A DNA stretch of 64,000 nucleotides from JAGVPT01 sp049578505. GTDB taxonomy: Bacteria > Bacteroidota > Ignavibacteria > UBA10030 > UBA8401. Positions 8,774 through 17,222 of the stretch are shown in pieces (the stretch's first letter is position 1; each line of letters opens with the position of its first letter). The DNA lies in NCBI GenBank assembly GCA_049578505.1, contig JBAUMC010000024.1, positions 1 to 64,000 on the forward strand, written 5' to 3'. The notes beneath the pieces were generated by a model. It was not told where the DNA came from, ran no database searches, and saw only the letters and a program-made list of their open reading frames with translations. Both the position numbers and the translations under genes were made by a program.

Positions 8774-10615
8774 CTAACGTACTGCTGCAGTTGTAGAATG
8801 CTTTTGCTCCACGACCGGTTTTGTTTCATTGTCAGCTGAAGCGCTCTCGCCCGGGACGTTGCCGCCGGATAGATATTTCTCAATGCAACGCCCTGCGATG
8901 GGTGCTGCAAACGATCCGCCATAACCGACGTTTTCCATCAATACGCAAATTGCAATTTTCGGATGGTCGAATGGTGCAAAGCCGATGAACCATGAATGGG
9001 CTTTTCCGTGTGGGTTTTCCGCTGTCCCGGTTTTCCCGGCGACAACGATTCCGGGAACACGTGCAGCCCCCCCGGTCCCGCCCGGTTCCATCACAACCCG
9101 CCGCATTCCTTCCCGAACGAGCTGCCACGTCCGCTCCGAAACGCTGACATCGTGATGCTCTACAGAAACGGTGTCGGTTGTATTAGTCCACTTGTCGTAA
9201 ATTGTTTGCACAATGTGCGGTTGAAAATAGTGTCCCTTGTTGGCGAGCATAGAGGCGTAACATGCCATTTGAAGCGGCGTCACTCCGATTTCCCCCTGTC
9301 CGATTCCCAGGCTGACGAGGTACCCTTGCGTCCATTTTCCCTTCCCGTACACGCGGTTGTAGTACTCTGTTGAAGGAACTAGCCCGGAATTTTCCTCAAG
9401 GATATCAATTTTTGTGGGCTGACCGAAACCGAATTCTTTCGCGTATTCATTCCACGGATCAAGCCCAACCTTCAGCATCAATTGGTAGAAGAAAACATTG
9501 CATGAGCGTTGGATTGCCTCGACGACGTTGGTCGATCCATGAACGTGCTCATCTTTAAAAACTTTTCTTCCGTAGACAAAGAACCCGTGACATTGAACCC
9601 GCCAATTTTCATCGATGACATGGTTTTCAAGTGCCGCGATAGCCAAGATCATTTTGAATGTCGACCCTGGGGGGTATCGAGTCAGTGTAGCGCGATTGAA
9701 AAGGGGTTTGTCTTCGTCGTCGTTCAACTTTTTCCAGACATCCGGCGGAGTGACGCCGCTGAAGTCTGTGAGGTCATAGTCGGGTTCACTTGCTAATGCA
9801 ATGACACCTCCGTTTTCCGGGTCGACTGCGACTACGGCGCCGCGATGTCCGGTGAGCAAAGATTCTGCAAGCGCCTGAACGTCCGTGTCGATGGCAAGAT
9901 GCAGGTCGAGACCGTCTTTAGGCGGAATATCATATTTCCCGTTGTTGAAATTGCCGATAACCTGCCCCTTTGAGTTTTGCGAAATGAATTCATATCCTTT
10001 TTCACCGCGCAAATATTTTTCATACTTCGCTTCCAACCCAGCAGAACCAACAACATCGCCTTGCTGGTAGTACTCGCCTAACTTTTCAAGCTGCAAATCC
10101 GAAATTTCTTTTGCATACCCCAGCATGTGCGAGGCATGAGCCGATGAGCCATAATACCGTTTTGATTCAATCTCTACAGCAACTCCCGGCAAAAGGCTTT
10201 TGTTCTCTTCGAGCGTTGACAACGTTGCAAAATCAATGTCCCGCTTAATGCGTACAGGACTGAACAGCGAATATTGACGGGCTCTTTTTACTTTTTCTTT
10301 AATGGCATCCTCGTCCATTTGAAGAATCGACGCGAGGAGAGAAATGTTCTTGGCATCAAAATCGATCGGGGTAAGCATGACGATATAAGAAGGCCTGTTG
10401 TCGACCAGCAGCTTTCCTTTCCGGTCGTATACGTATCCTCGAACCGGTACTTTGACGATTGTGCGAATACTGTTTTCTTCCGACTTCTTTCCGTACTCGT
10501 CGCGGTACACATATTGCAACTGGTACAGCCGCCCGACGATGATCAATAGACCAAGCGTGACGAGCGTTAAAAGAATATTTTTTCTTTTAGCTGAGCCGAA
10601 GTCTTCAGTGGTCAT
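8774..10615 (-). CDS. mrdA: Penicillin-binding protein 2 (elongasome transpeptidase)
   Basis: A class B PBP of 613 residues that cross-links peptidoglycan made by RodA. One membrane anchor lies at about 13-33 (ILLTLVTLGLLIIVG). The dimerisation/pedestal domain begins with VRGYVYDRKG, and the transpeptidase domain carries the three active-site motifs: STFK (serine near residue 318), SCN and KTGTAE. The start ATG overlaps the mreD stop by one base (TAATG), so translation is probably coupled. The C-terminal tail after about 585 is Ser/Glu-rich and looks disordered. Confidence 0.95.
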   Translation of the reverse strand: MTTEDFGSAKRKNILLTLVTLGLLIIVGRLYQLQYVYRDEYGKKSEENSIRTIVKVPVRGYVYDRKGKLLVDNRPSYIVMLTPIDFDAKNISLLASILQMDEDAIKEKVKRARQYSLFSPVRIKRDIDFATLSTLEENKSLLPGVAVEIESKRYYGSSAHASHMLGYAKEISDLQLEKLGEYYQQGDVVGSAGLEAKYEKYLRGEKGYEFISQNSKGQVIGNFNNGKYDIPPKDGLDLHLAIDTDVQALAESLLTGHRGAVVAVDPENGGVIALASEPDYDLTDFSGVTPPDVWKKLNDDEDKPLFNRATLTRYPPGSTFKMILAIAALENHVIDENWRVQCHGFFVYGRKVFKDEHVHGSTNVVEAIQRSCNVFFYQLMLKVGLDPWNEYAKEFGFGQPTKIDILEENSGLVPSTEYYNRVYGKGKWTQGYLVSLGIGQGEIGVTPLQMACYASMLANKGHYFQPHIVQTIYDKWTNTTDTVSVEHHDVSVSERTWQLVREGMRRVVMEPGGTGGAARVPGIVVAGKTGTAENPHGKAHSWFIGFAPFDHPKIAICVLMENVGYGGSFAAPIAGRCIEKYLSGGNVPGESASADNETKPVVEQKHSTTAAVR

Positions 10616-11112
10616 TACAGTGACGATCCTTGTGCAGTTTTCCGGGAATATGCAAGCATCGGAATTACTGCAAATGCTACCGTATAAATTGTTGAGAACA
10701 TTCCAAATTGAAAAATAGCGGTCCAGAATCCAATTTCACTCCCCTGAACAAAAACTACAAAATAGATAATATTGTGGAAGAGAGACGCAAGAGCGACAAT
10801 AATCAAAAATTGATAATTGCCGACTGTGTAATTAATCTTGTTTTCATTGTAGAAATAGCCTGCGAAAAATCCCGCAATCGTTTTCGATAAAGCTGATAAT
10901 CCTATAAAGTGTCCGCTGATGAGGTCTATAGCTATTCCTATTGTAAAACCCGCAATCGTAGCCGGAATCTGCCCTAGTTTAATTGCAATATAAACTATCC
11001 AAACAATTAAGATGTCTGGAACAATATTAGCAATAGAAGTAAATGGTATAATCGTTGTTTGAATTATTAATAAGAAGAGCGTGACAAGACTATACCGGAC
11101 ATACTGTTGCAT
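10615..11112 (-). CDS. mreD: Rod shape-determining protein MreD
   Basis: A 165-residue integral membrane protein with five to six hydrophobic segments and a typical MreD core (IPFTSIANIVPDILIVWIVY; GFTIGIAIDLISG). It is thought to stabilise the elongasome with MreC and MreB. The usual upstream partners mreB and mreC are not here: the upstream neighbour is the AT-rich gap after dnaA. It is the first gene of the mreD-mrdA-rodA operon. A TATAAT hexamer lies just upstream on the minus strand (11121-11126), too close for an ordinary leader. Assignment rests on hydrophobic pattern, length and operon position. Confidence 0.88.
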   Translation of the reverse strand: MQQYVRYSLVTLFLLIIQTTIIPFTSIANIVPDILIVWIVYIAIKLGQIPATIAGFTIGIAIDLISGHFIGLSALSKTIAGFFAGYFYNENKINYTVGNYQFLIIVALASLFHNIIYFVVFVQGSEIGFWTAIFQFGMFSTIYTVAFAVIPMLAYSRKTAQGSSL

Positions 11113-11545
11113 TTATGTGTATTATATTTCAAAATAAAATGGCGTGTTTATTTTCTTAGAAAAAAATATAACAAAAGTAGAATAAAAACTGAGAATAATC
11201 AATGACTGAGGGCAAGGCTTATAGATTGTTCTATATTAAATATAAGTTTTAATATATTAATATATATAATAAGAGATGTTCATATGTTTTTAACAACCGC
11301 AAAAACTTTAAACCGTGCTGGATGATGGGTTAAAACTGTAAGACAGTATCAAAACAGAGTGAATGAGATGTGAATAATAAGAGAGTTTTCCACCAAAAGA
11401 TTGATGAACTGTCAGAAGGGGATTAAAAGTGAAAAGTATCCACATGAAAACAACACAGTCCCACAAGTTTTGAACAATTCAGGGTGAATAAAAAAAGTCT
11501 CACAAACAGGAGACTTTTTTTATTTTCACATGCCAATATATCGTC
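11113..11545. other. AT-rich gap after dnaA, candidate DNA unwinding region
   Basis: This 433-base stretch has no convincing gene. It contains a run of almost pure A/T around 11231-11275, a DnaA-box-like GTATCCACA at 11436-11444, and the dnaA terminator at its right end. In bipartite origins such as those of Bacillus and Helicobacter the unwinding element lies on the other side of dnaA from the main box cluster. That is the arrangement here, so this is a candidate unwinding element; function is inferred. Confidence 0.4.
11491..11520 (-). terminator. Intrinsic terminator of dnaA
   Basis: A perfect 11-bp stem AAAAAAGTCTC / GAGACTTTTTT with an 8-base loop lies 26 bases after the dnaA stop codon. 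It gives a T tract in the minus direction. Its A/T symmetry would also allow termination in the other direction. Confidence 0.8.
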
Positions 11546-12994
11546 TTAGCGCGACGAAGTCTCAATTCTTTTCTTTACTACCTGCAACGTGTCGCGGTAT
11601 TTAGAATCTAATTTTATTTGATCTTCGACGGACTGGTAAGCATGAATCACCGTGCTATGGTCTCTTCCGCCAAAATGCAACCCGATTGTCTTTAAGGAGC
11701 AATTTGTCATCTCCTTCGCCAGGTACATTGCAATTTGCCTGGCATTTACAATTTCTTGCTTTCGCGTTTTTGCGCGGAGAAGGTCCGGCGGCATGTCGAA
11801 GAATTCTGCTACTAAACGTTGAATTTCTTCAACAGTTATCGGCGAACGAACGTCGTTGACCACAAGCCGCAGCACATCTTTCGCGAGATCAAGGTTGATT
11901 TCACGGTTCTCGAGCGATGACTTGGCAAGCAGGCTAATGTAACACCCCTCAAGCTCTCGAATGTTTGATGTGACATTCGTTGCAATAAAGTCCAAGACTT
12001 CCTGGGGAATTTCAATACTGTCGTCTTCACACTTTTTGCGAAGAATGGCCGTTCTGGTTTCGAGGTCGGGAGGCTGGATATCGGCGGTCAATCCCCACTG
12101 GAAACGCGAGATCAAACGCTCATCCAAACCCTTCAGGTCCTTCGGCGGTTTGTCGGATGAGAGTACGATCTGCTTTCCCATCTGGTGAAGGGTGTTAAAA
12201 GTATGGAAGAAACTGTCCTGTGTCTTTTCTTTTCCCGAAAAGAACTGGATATCGTCGACAATGAGCAAATCCATGCTCCGGTAATAGCTTGAAAATTCGC
12301 GCGTTTTGTCGGATTGGATGGCGTCGACAAATTCAATAGTGAATTTTTCACTGGAGACATAGCATACACGCCGCGCCTTTCCCGATTCAAATGCATAATT
12401 ACCGATCGCTTGAATTAAATGTGTTTTGCCCAGTCCGGTTCCGCCATAGAGCACCAACGGGTTAAAAGAAGTTCCACCGGGATTATTTGAGACTGCCGAT
12501 GCGGCTGCCCTCGCAAGCTGGTTGCTGTCCCCCTTTATGAAATTGCTGAATGTGTACCGCGGGTTTAAGAATGTCTTTACAGGAGGAAGAATCTCTTCGC
12601 TTTCCGCGAAAGGGAAAGAATGTCCAACCCTTGTTGCTGGGGTTGGTACATTTTCAGTTCTTATAGCGGGGGCCAGATGAATCTCGGGACTGTTTCCCGA
12701 CTCATCAGGAGGAACGACTACATAGGTGAGCTTTGCATTTTCACCCAAGAATATCGATATGGTGTTCTTTATGAGGGTGTAGTAATGTTCTTCGAGCCAC
12801 TCATAGAAAAATTGGCTTGGCACCTGAACCGTTAATTCTCCGTTCTCGAGCTTGGTAGCTTTGACCGGTTCGAACCATGTTTTAAAACTTTGGTTTGGAA
12901 TCTGCCCTTGAATGGAAGCAAGGCATGACGACCAAACGCTAATAGCGTCGTGGTTTGCGGCGGTTGTCTCTACGGTTTCAAGTTGGTTTTCCAT
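11546..12994 (-). CDS. dnaA: Chromosomal replication initiator DnaA
   Basis: DnaA binds DnaA boxes at oriC and melts the origin. The 482-residue product has a domain I of about 90 residues (SFKTWFEPVKA; FFYEWLEEHY), a short linker, an AAA+ domain with Walker A GGTGLGKTH at about 184-192 and Walker B LLIVDDIQFF, and a C-terminal DNA-binding domain with the signature FGGRDHSTVIHA. I start it at the ATG at 12994; a TTG five codons upstream is possible. No strong Shine-Dalgarno site precedes it. It is transcribed away from the box cluster and from rpmH and ends at a strong terminator. dnaN is not downstream but about 30 kb away on the other strand. Confidence 0.97.
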   Translation of the reverse strand: MENQLETVETTAANHDAISVWSSCLASIQGQIPNQSFKTWFEPVKATKLENGELTVQVPSQFFYEWLEEHYYTLIKNTISIFLGENAKLTYVVVPPDESGNSPEIHLAPAIRTENVPTPATRVGHSFPFAESEEILPPVKTFLNPRYTFSNFIKGDSNQLARAAASAVSNNPGGTSFNPLVLYGGTGLGKTHLIQAIGNYAFESGKARRVCYVSSEKFTIEFVDAIQSDKTREFSSYYRSMDLLIVDDIQFFSGKEKTQDSFFHTFNTLHQMGKQIVLSSDKPPKDLKGLDERLISRFQWGLTADIQPPDLETRTAILRKKCEDDSIEIPQEVLDFIATNVTSNIRELEGCYISLLAKSSLENREINLDLAKDVLRLVVNDVRSPITVEEIQRLVAEFFDMPPDLLRAKTRKQEIVNARQIAMYLAKEMTNCSLKTIGLHFGGRDHSTVIHAYQSVEDQIKLDSKYRDTLQVVKKRIETSSR

Positions 12995-13009
12995 AAAAAG
13001 ATCGAGCAA

Positions 13010-13330
13010 TTAAAAGGTTATCAACAGAGAGGGCTGAGTTATGAACAAACTTATCAACACAACTTAGGATTCATAAATAGATAGTTATGTAATTCAAAAA
13101 ATTATACACATGAAGCAATCATTCACATCACGTTGATTTACAACGATCCGATTCACTTGTGTACCACTTATCAACAACCCCACATCGTACAATTTTACAT
13201 AATGAAATCAAGGGTGCAAGATAAAAAACAACCCGCAGAAGTTGTCAACAACTTATTCACACGGTCTATCCCATTTTTCACACCTTGAATTATACAATAC
13301 AAAGATTGCCCTTGTCAAGCAATATTTTTC
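13010..13330. other. Probable chromosomal origin of replication (oriC)
   Basis: The gap between divergent dnaA and rpmH has a cluster of DnaA-box-like 9-mers in one orientation: TTATCAACA at 13018, 13051 and 13168, TTATACACA at 13102, TTATTCACA at 13253, and the weaker TTGTCAACA at 13242. Two match TTATNCACA exactly. The rest is AT-rich. Position beside dnaA and the rpmH-rnpA-yidD-yidC cluster is the classical origin context. The repeated TTATCAACA form suggests a lineage-specific box preference. Confidence 0.8.
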
Positions 13331-13345
13331 ATCGGCAAATAGTTC

Positions 13346-13374
13346 TTGTTTATCAGCCGCATTTTTCATACTTT
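13346..13374 (+). promoter_or_regulatory. Promoter of rpmH operon
   Basis: TTGTTT at 13346-13351 and TACTTT at 13369-13374 are 17 bases apart. Transcription would start near 13381, giving a leader of about 80 bases before rpmH that contains the hairpin at 13401-13440. Confidence 0.5.
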
Positions 13375-13400
13375 AGAACGACTAAGTGTGAAAGTTGAAT

Positions 13401-13440
13401 AAAAAGGATTGTCTTAATACGAGGCAACCCTTTTTTGTTT
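13401..13440 (+). terminator. Terminator-like hairpin in the rpmH leader
   Basis: AAAAAGGATTG pairs with CAACCCTTTTT (10 pairs, one mismatch) and a T-rich tract follows. It lies between the likely promoter and the rpmH start, so it could be an attenuator of the ribosomal-protein operon. It could also insulate the gene from transcription coming through the origin; it is terminator-like on both strands. Confidence 0.5.
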
Positions 13441-13462
13441 GGAAAGTACTCGGAGAACATTG

Positions 13463-13609
13463 ATGAAACGCACATACCAGCCCCACAAACGTAAGCGCAA
13501 AAACACACACGGTTTTCGGGAACGAATGTCGACGAAGAACGGCCGAAAAGTTCTTTCACGCCGCCGTGCAAAAGGCCGGCACAAACTTACCGTCAGCGAT
13601 GAACACTAA
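13463..13609 (+). CDS. rpmH: 50S ribosomal protein L34
   Basis: A 48-residue, very basic protein beginning MKRTYQPHKRKRKNTHGFRE and containing MSTKNGRKVLSRRRAKGR, which is unmistakably L34 of the large ribosomal subunit. Full-length L34 is 44-50 residues. GGAG lies upstream of the ATG at 13463. It is the first gene of rpmH-rnpA-yidD-yidC and diverges from dnaA across the origin, the most conserved gene order around bacterial origins. Confidence 0.97.
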   Translation: MKRTYQPHKRKRKNTHGFRERMSTKNGRKVLSRRRAKGRHKLTVSDEH

Positions 13610-13660
13610 GCGCTGACGCATTTCTCGCAGCCTTGAAGATAAGCAGCAAAGGTTGAATGT

Positions 13661-14068
13661 GTGCAGCACTCACTTCGCAAATCAGAAATCCTTCGTGGTT
13701 ATTCCGTTTTTTCCGAGATTCTGAAAAATGGAGAGTCCGCTCAAAGTTCGGCGCTTCAATGCTATTTCAAAAAGCAGAAAAAAGAGAGAAATATATCGCC
13801 GGTACGCATAGGCTTTGCCGTTCCGCGACGAGAAGTTGCCCTTGCGGTCGAGCGAAACAGGTTGAAGAGGTTAATGCGTGAAGCTTTTCGAACGAATAGG
13901 GATGGGTTGCTCGAAGCGGTAAGTAAAAAGGATTTGCAGCTCGCCCTTGTGCTTATTTTCAGGAAAGCCGGACATGCCAATGTCCGACAGATTCGTTATG
14001 CAAGCATCGAAAAGGACTTGAAAGACGTGATGTCGAAAATCGTTTCCATGATCACGAGGCTACGGTGA
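13661..14068 (+). CDS. rnpA: Ribonuclease P protein component
   Basis: The protein subunit of RNase P, which helps the catalytic RNA mature the 5' ends of tRNAs. The 135-residue product is basic and has the family signature RNRLKRLMREAFR after GFAVPRREVALAVE. The GTG at 13661 is chosen as start because AAAGG precedes it at about nine bases and no upstream ATG fits. The stop overlaps the yidD start by four bases (GTGA). Confidence 0.95.
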   Translation: MQHSLRKSEILRGYSVFSEILKNGESAQSSALQCYFKKQKKERNISPVRIGFAVPRREVALAVERNRLKRLMREAFRTNRDGLLEAVSKKDLQLALVLIFRKAGHANVRQIRYASIEKDLKDVMSKIVSMITRLR

Positions 14069-14289
14069 CACAGATCCTTGTCGGCATCATCCGACTTTAC
14101 CAATTGCTTATATCCCCTCTTCTCCCGCCGAACTCATGCAGGTTCTATCCCTCGTGTTCACATTATTCCGTTGAGGCAATAGAAAAGTACGGTCCGTTGA
14201 AAGGCACCTGGCTGACGATTCTGAGAATCGGGAAGTGTCATCCCTGGCATGAAGGCGGATACGATCCCGTGAACCAGGACGAGCATTAG
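14065..14289 (+). CDS. yidD: Membrane protein insertion efficiency factor YidD
   Basis: A small 74-residue protein with the family core ISPLLPPNSCRFYPSCSHY and CHPWHEGGYDPV, including the conserved cysteines. YidD is a membrane-associated helper of YidC/Sec-dependent insertion. It starts with GTG overlapping the rnpA stop and lies 27 bases before yidC, so the three are translationally linked. Confidence 0.95.
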   Translation: MTQILVGIIRLYQLLISPLLPPNSCRFYPSCSHYSVEAIEKYGPLKGTWLTILRIGKCHPWHEGGYDPVNQDEH

Positions 14290-14316
14290 AAAATTTTGAA
14301 TCGGAGTTTAGTATAA

Positions 14317-16122
14317 ATGGATAGACAGTCAACGCTCGGTTTTATCCTTATCGCTATCGTTCTGGTAGTGTGGATGTGGTGGAGCACTCCTCATCCTTCA
14401 CAACAAGCGCAGAACGGGAAGCAAGTTTATGAGTTGAGAAAAGACTCTTCGTTGGCGGTGAAGCCGGAAGCCGAGAAGAAGCTAGCGGAAACTAAAACAG
14501 AAGCACAGCAAATCACGCCCAAAGATACTCTCGGCAAATTTTTCTCTCGTGATGCTGTCGGAATCGAACGCATCGTGACGATTGAGACGGATTTGTACAC
14601 CGCGGAGATTTCGACAAAGGGCGCCGTCATAAAAAGCTTTGAGCTGAAGAATTATAATACGTGGGACCAGCACATCGTCCAACTTGTCGAGAATAATTCG
14701 GGCGGAGACTTCAGCCTCCTTTTTACTTCAACGGACGGAAAGCTCATCAACACGAAGGGCCTGTTTTTTGATGCCGCTCTTCCTTCGACGGGGAAAATCC
14801 GTTTAACGCGAAACGAAGAGTATTCGATTGATTTCACCCTCAACGCCGGCTCCGGCCGCATTGTTAAAACCCTCCGCTTCAGGAATGATTCGTATGGGCT
14901 GGATGTCAATGTGAAGCTTGCAGGGATGCAGGACGTTATCGCCAATTATGAATACCAGGTAATCTGGGAAAATGGAGTCCGGTACGTCGAGCACAATAGC
15001 ATCGACGAATCGCGTCAGGCGGAGGCATTTTCCTATGCGGGAGGCGAGGTTGCATCGGTGGATGCCTCGAAGCCGGGTGAGAACCCGATCTCGAATACAA
15101 GCGGCGTAACAGAATGGGTCGCTACGCGGAATAAGTATTTTGCGGTCGTTCTCCTCTCAGATGATAACAAAGCCGACGGGGCATATCTTGAAGGACGCTG
15201 CGAAGCGGCTCCCGATCATGGCATCGTTGAACATTACTCCATCGGGTTGAAAGTTCCTTTTAAAAACAGCGATGAGGAGTCGTCGCATTTCACCCTCTTT
15301 ATCGGTCCGCTGGACTACGACATCATCAAAAGCTATGGTCACGGTCTTGACCATATCATGAGCTTGGGATGGTCCTGGATCCGGCCCATTACGGTTTACC
15401 TGTTCATCCCCCTCTTCAAGTTTTTGCGCATTTTCATTTCAAACTACGGTCTGATCATCATACTCTTCTCCGTTATTGTCAAAGTCGCGCTCCATCCGTT
15501 GACGCGGAGCAGTATGAAATCGATGAAGAGAATGCAAGCGCTGCAGCCGATGATGGAAGAAATCCGGACGAAGTTCAAAGACGATCCGAACCAGATGAAC
15601 ATTCAGATCATGAAGCTCTATAAAGACTACGGCGTCAACCCGGCCGGCGGTTGTTTACCGATGCTGCTTCAGATGCCGATTCTTTACGCTCTTTATGCGT
15701 TGTTTTCGAACTCTATTCAGTTGCGGCAGGCGAATTTTGTATGGTGGATAAAGGACCTCTCAGTGCCGGACGTGATCGTCGACCTTCCATTCACCCTTCC
15801 GCTGGTCGGCCTCCACAACCTCAGCGGTCTCGCGTTGATGATGGGGGTCACAATGTTCATCCAGCAAAAAATGACTGTGAACGACCCGCGGCAAAAAGCG
15901 ATGGTCTGGATGATGCCGGTGATGATGACGCTCCTCTTCAACAGCCTTCCGTCGGGACTGAATTTGTATTATTTTGTGTTCAACCTGCTCGCAATAGGGC
16001 AGCAAGTATTTGTGAACAAGCAGCACGCCGACACCCCGCTTCAGAAAGTTTCCGAGAAAAAAAGATCGGGCGGAATCATGAACAGAATTGCAAAAAATTT
16101 GCCGAAGCCGCCAAAACGTTGA
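14317..16122 (+). CDS. yidC: Membrane protein insertase YidC
   Basis: YidC inserts and folds inner-membrane proteins, alone or with Sec. The 601-residue product has the Gram-negative layout: an N-terminal helix at about 7-22, a charged linker, a large periplasmic beta domain to about residue 340, then the conserved five-helix core from about 365, including the segment with NPAGGCLPMLLQMPILYALY. The tail is strongly basic (KKRSGG...KNLPKPPKR), as expected for ribosome contact. A strong terminator follows at 16158-16199. Confidence 0.96.
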   Translation: MDRQSTLGFILIAIVLVVWMWWSTPHPSQQAQNGKQVYELRKDSSLAVKPEAEKKLAETKTEAQQITPKDTLGKFFSRDAVGIERIVTIETDLYTAEISTKGAVIKSFELKNYNTWDQHIVQLVENNSGGDFSLLFTSTDGKLINTKGLFFDAALPSTGKIRLTRNEEYSIDFTLNAGSGRIVKTLRFRNDSYGLDVNVKLAGMQDVIANYEYQVIWENGVRYVEHNSIDESRQAEAFSYAGGEVASVDASKPGENPISNTSGVTEWVATRNKYFAVVLLSDDNKADGAYLEGRCEAAPDHGIVEHYSIGLKVPFKNSDEESSHFTLFIGPLDYDIIKSYGHGLDHIMSLGWSWIRPITVYLFIPLFKFLRIFISNYGLIIILFSVIVKVALHPLTRSSMKSMKRMQALQPMMEEIRTKFKDDPNQMNIQIMKLYKDYGVNPAGGCLPMLLQMPILYALYALFSNSIQLRQANFVWWIKDLSVPDVIVDLPFTLPLVGLHNLSGLALMMGVTMFIQQKMTVNDPRQKAMVWMMPVMMTLLFNSLPSGLNLYYFVFNLLAIGQQVFVNKQHADTPLQKVSEKKRSGGIMNRIAKNLPKPPKR

Positions 16123-16157
16123 ATTGATTCCAGGCAGCAAAGTTCCTGCGCCATGGT

Positions 16158-16199
16158 AAAAAAAAGAGGATCCATGCAAAAGCATGAATCCTCTTTTTT
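16158..16199 (+). terminator. Intrinsic terminator of the rpmH-yidC operon
   Basis: GAGGATCCATGC and GCATGAATCCTC pair around an AAAA loop with one mismatch. The stem is extended by flanking A and T runs, with a seven-base T tract at the end. A short mobile element begins directly at the end of the T tract. Confidence 0.85.
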
Positions 16200-16318
16200 A
16201 GTGCTGGCTCAATTTGTCATTCCCGCGAAAGCGGGAATCCAGTATTGTGTTTTTTATTTCAGAATGGATGCCCGCTTTCGCGGGAATGACATATTTTTCC
16301 TCAAATTGAGTCACCACT
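16200..16318. mobile_element. Short non-autonomous element, copy 1 (119 bp)
   Basis: Termini AGTGCTGGCTCAATTTG and, inverted, AGTGGTGACTCAATTTG match at 15 of 17 positions. Inside, TGTCATTCCCGCGAAAGCGG and its near-inverted copy GCTTTCGCGGGAATGACA form a long foldback. It sits exactly against the T tract of the yidC terminator. No target duplication is visible here (TCTTTTTT versus CCCTTAAT). It has no coding capacity. Confidence 0.75.
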
Positions 16319-16332
16319 CCCTTAATAGCCTG

Positions 16333-17106
16333 TTACCTTGCCGCGCGTTCTTTTCGTTTTTGCATCTCCTCACCGATCCACCCGCCTACAAACGAAAGAA
16401 TAAACCCGCCTGTTAGACCGATGACGATAAATTCAGTATCAAGGATCGTTATCGCGCCGAGGCCGTAGTAGATAAAAAGAAAGTTTAGAATTACACCAAA
16501 CACACCTGCAAGTGCCGCCTCTTTGATCGTCACGCCCGGAGATTTATATCCAACGATAATCCCTGCAACAATAAAACTTGCACCGAGCGAGACCAAAATA
16601 CCCGTCACGCCGAATCTCAGAAGAGCAAACAACCCGTAAACAAAAATATTGTTAAGAACGAAGGCAATAACCGTTCCCGCAATGACCCAACCCCACTCCA
16701 GGCCTCCGATCGATTTATTCCCCGCAGTTTGTTGTTGTGAACCCTGGAGCTCTTCTCCAACCCAGCCCCCGAGAAGAGAAAGCAGAAAAGCGAGAAACGG
16801 AGCCACAATCATTTGTTCTGCCGATGCAGAGTAGTCGAACCCGTAATGAAGTATGGCCAGCGTGAGAATCATGGTGAACACTCCGCCGATGGCCGGCTCT
16901 TTGATTGTGTAGCCCGGCGATTTGTATCCGATGATAATTCCCATGATTACAAATGAAAGCAATCCTATAAAAAGAGGGACATAAAACGTATGAAACATGT
17001 CCGACATTGTCTGGAAAAGGAACGTTGCCAAAACAACGCCGACAATCGTTCCGATCCCTATCCACTTCCATTGTAAACCAAGATGTTCCTGAGATTCCGT
17101 TGCCAT
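16333..17106 (-). CDS. Membrane protein with internal tandem duplication, unknown function
   Basis: I do not recognise a family. The 257-residue product has about eight hydrophobic helices arranged as two homologous halves. GIIIGYKSPGYTIKEPAIGG in the first half matches GIIVGYKSPGVTIKEAALAG in the second, and each half ends with a GGW[VI]GEE motif (LLGGWVGEELQ; FVGGWIGEEMQ). Such a duplicated, inward-outward arrangement is common in small transporters and channels, but no substrate can be inferred. The ATG at 17106 is chosen because GGGAGG precedes it by four bases; an upstream start would add eight residues. It is monocistronic. Confidence 0.75.
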   Translation of the reverse strand: MATESQEHLGLQWKWIGIGTIVGVVLATFLFQTMSDMFHTFYVPLFIGLLSFVIMGIIIGYKSPGYTIKEPAIGGVFTMILTLAILHYGFDYSASAEQMIVAPFLAFLLSLLGGWVGEELQGSQQQTAGNKSIGGLEWGWVIAGTVIAFVLNNIFVYGLFALLRFGVTGILVSLGASFIVAGIIVGYKSPGVTIKEAALAGVFGVILNFLFIYYGLGAITILDTEFIVIGLTGGFILSFVGGWIGEEMQKRKERAAR

Positions 17107-17222
17107 ACAGACCTCCCTTATACCGAACAATTTTCAAATGAAAAAAACGCTAAACAGGTTTTAAAAATTTGCTGATTATAAGTCGCAATGTCAAGATGAT
17201 TGACCATTGTCAATGCAGTATG

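Noticed and set aside
11121..11126. TATAAT on the minus strand as mreD promoter
   Set aside because: It would place transcription start only about two bases before the start codon and has no matching -35 element.
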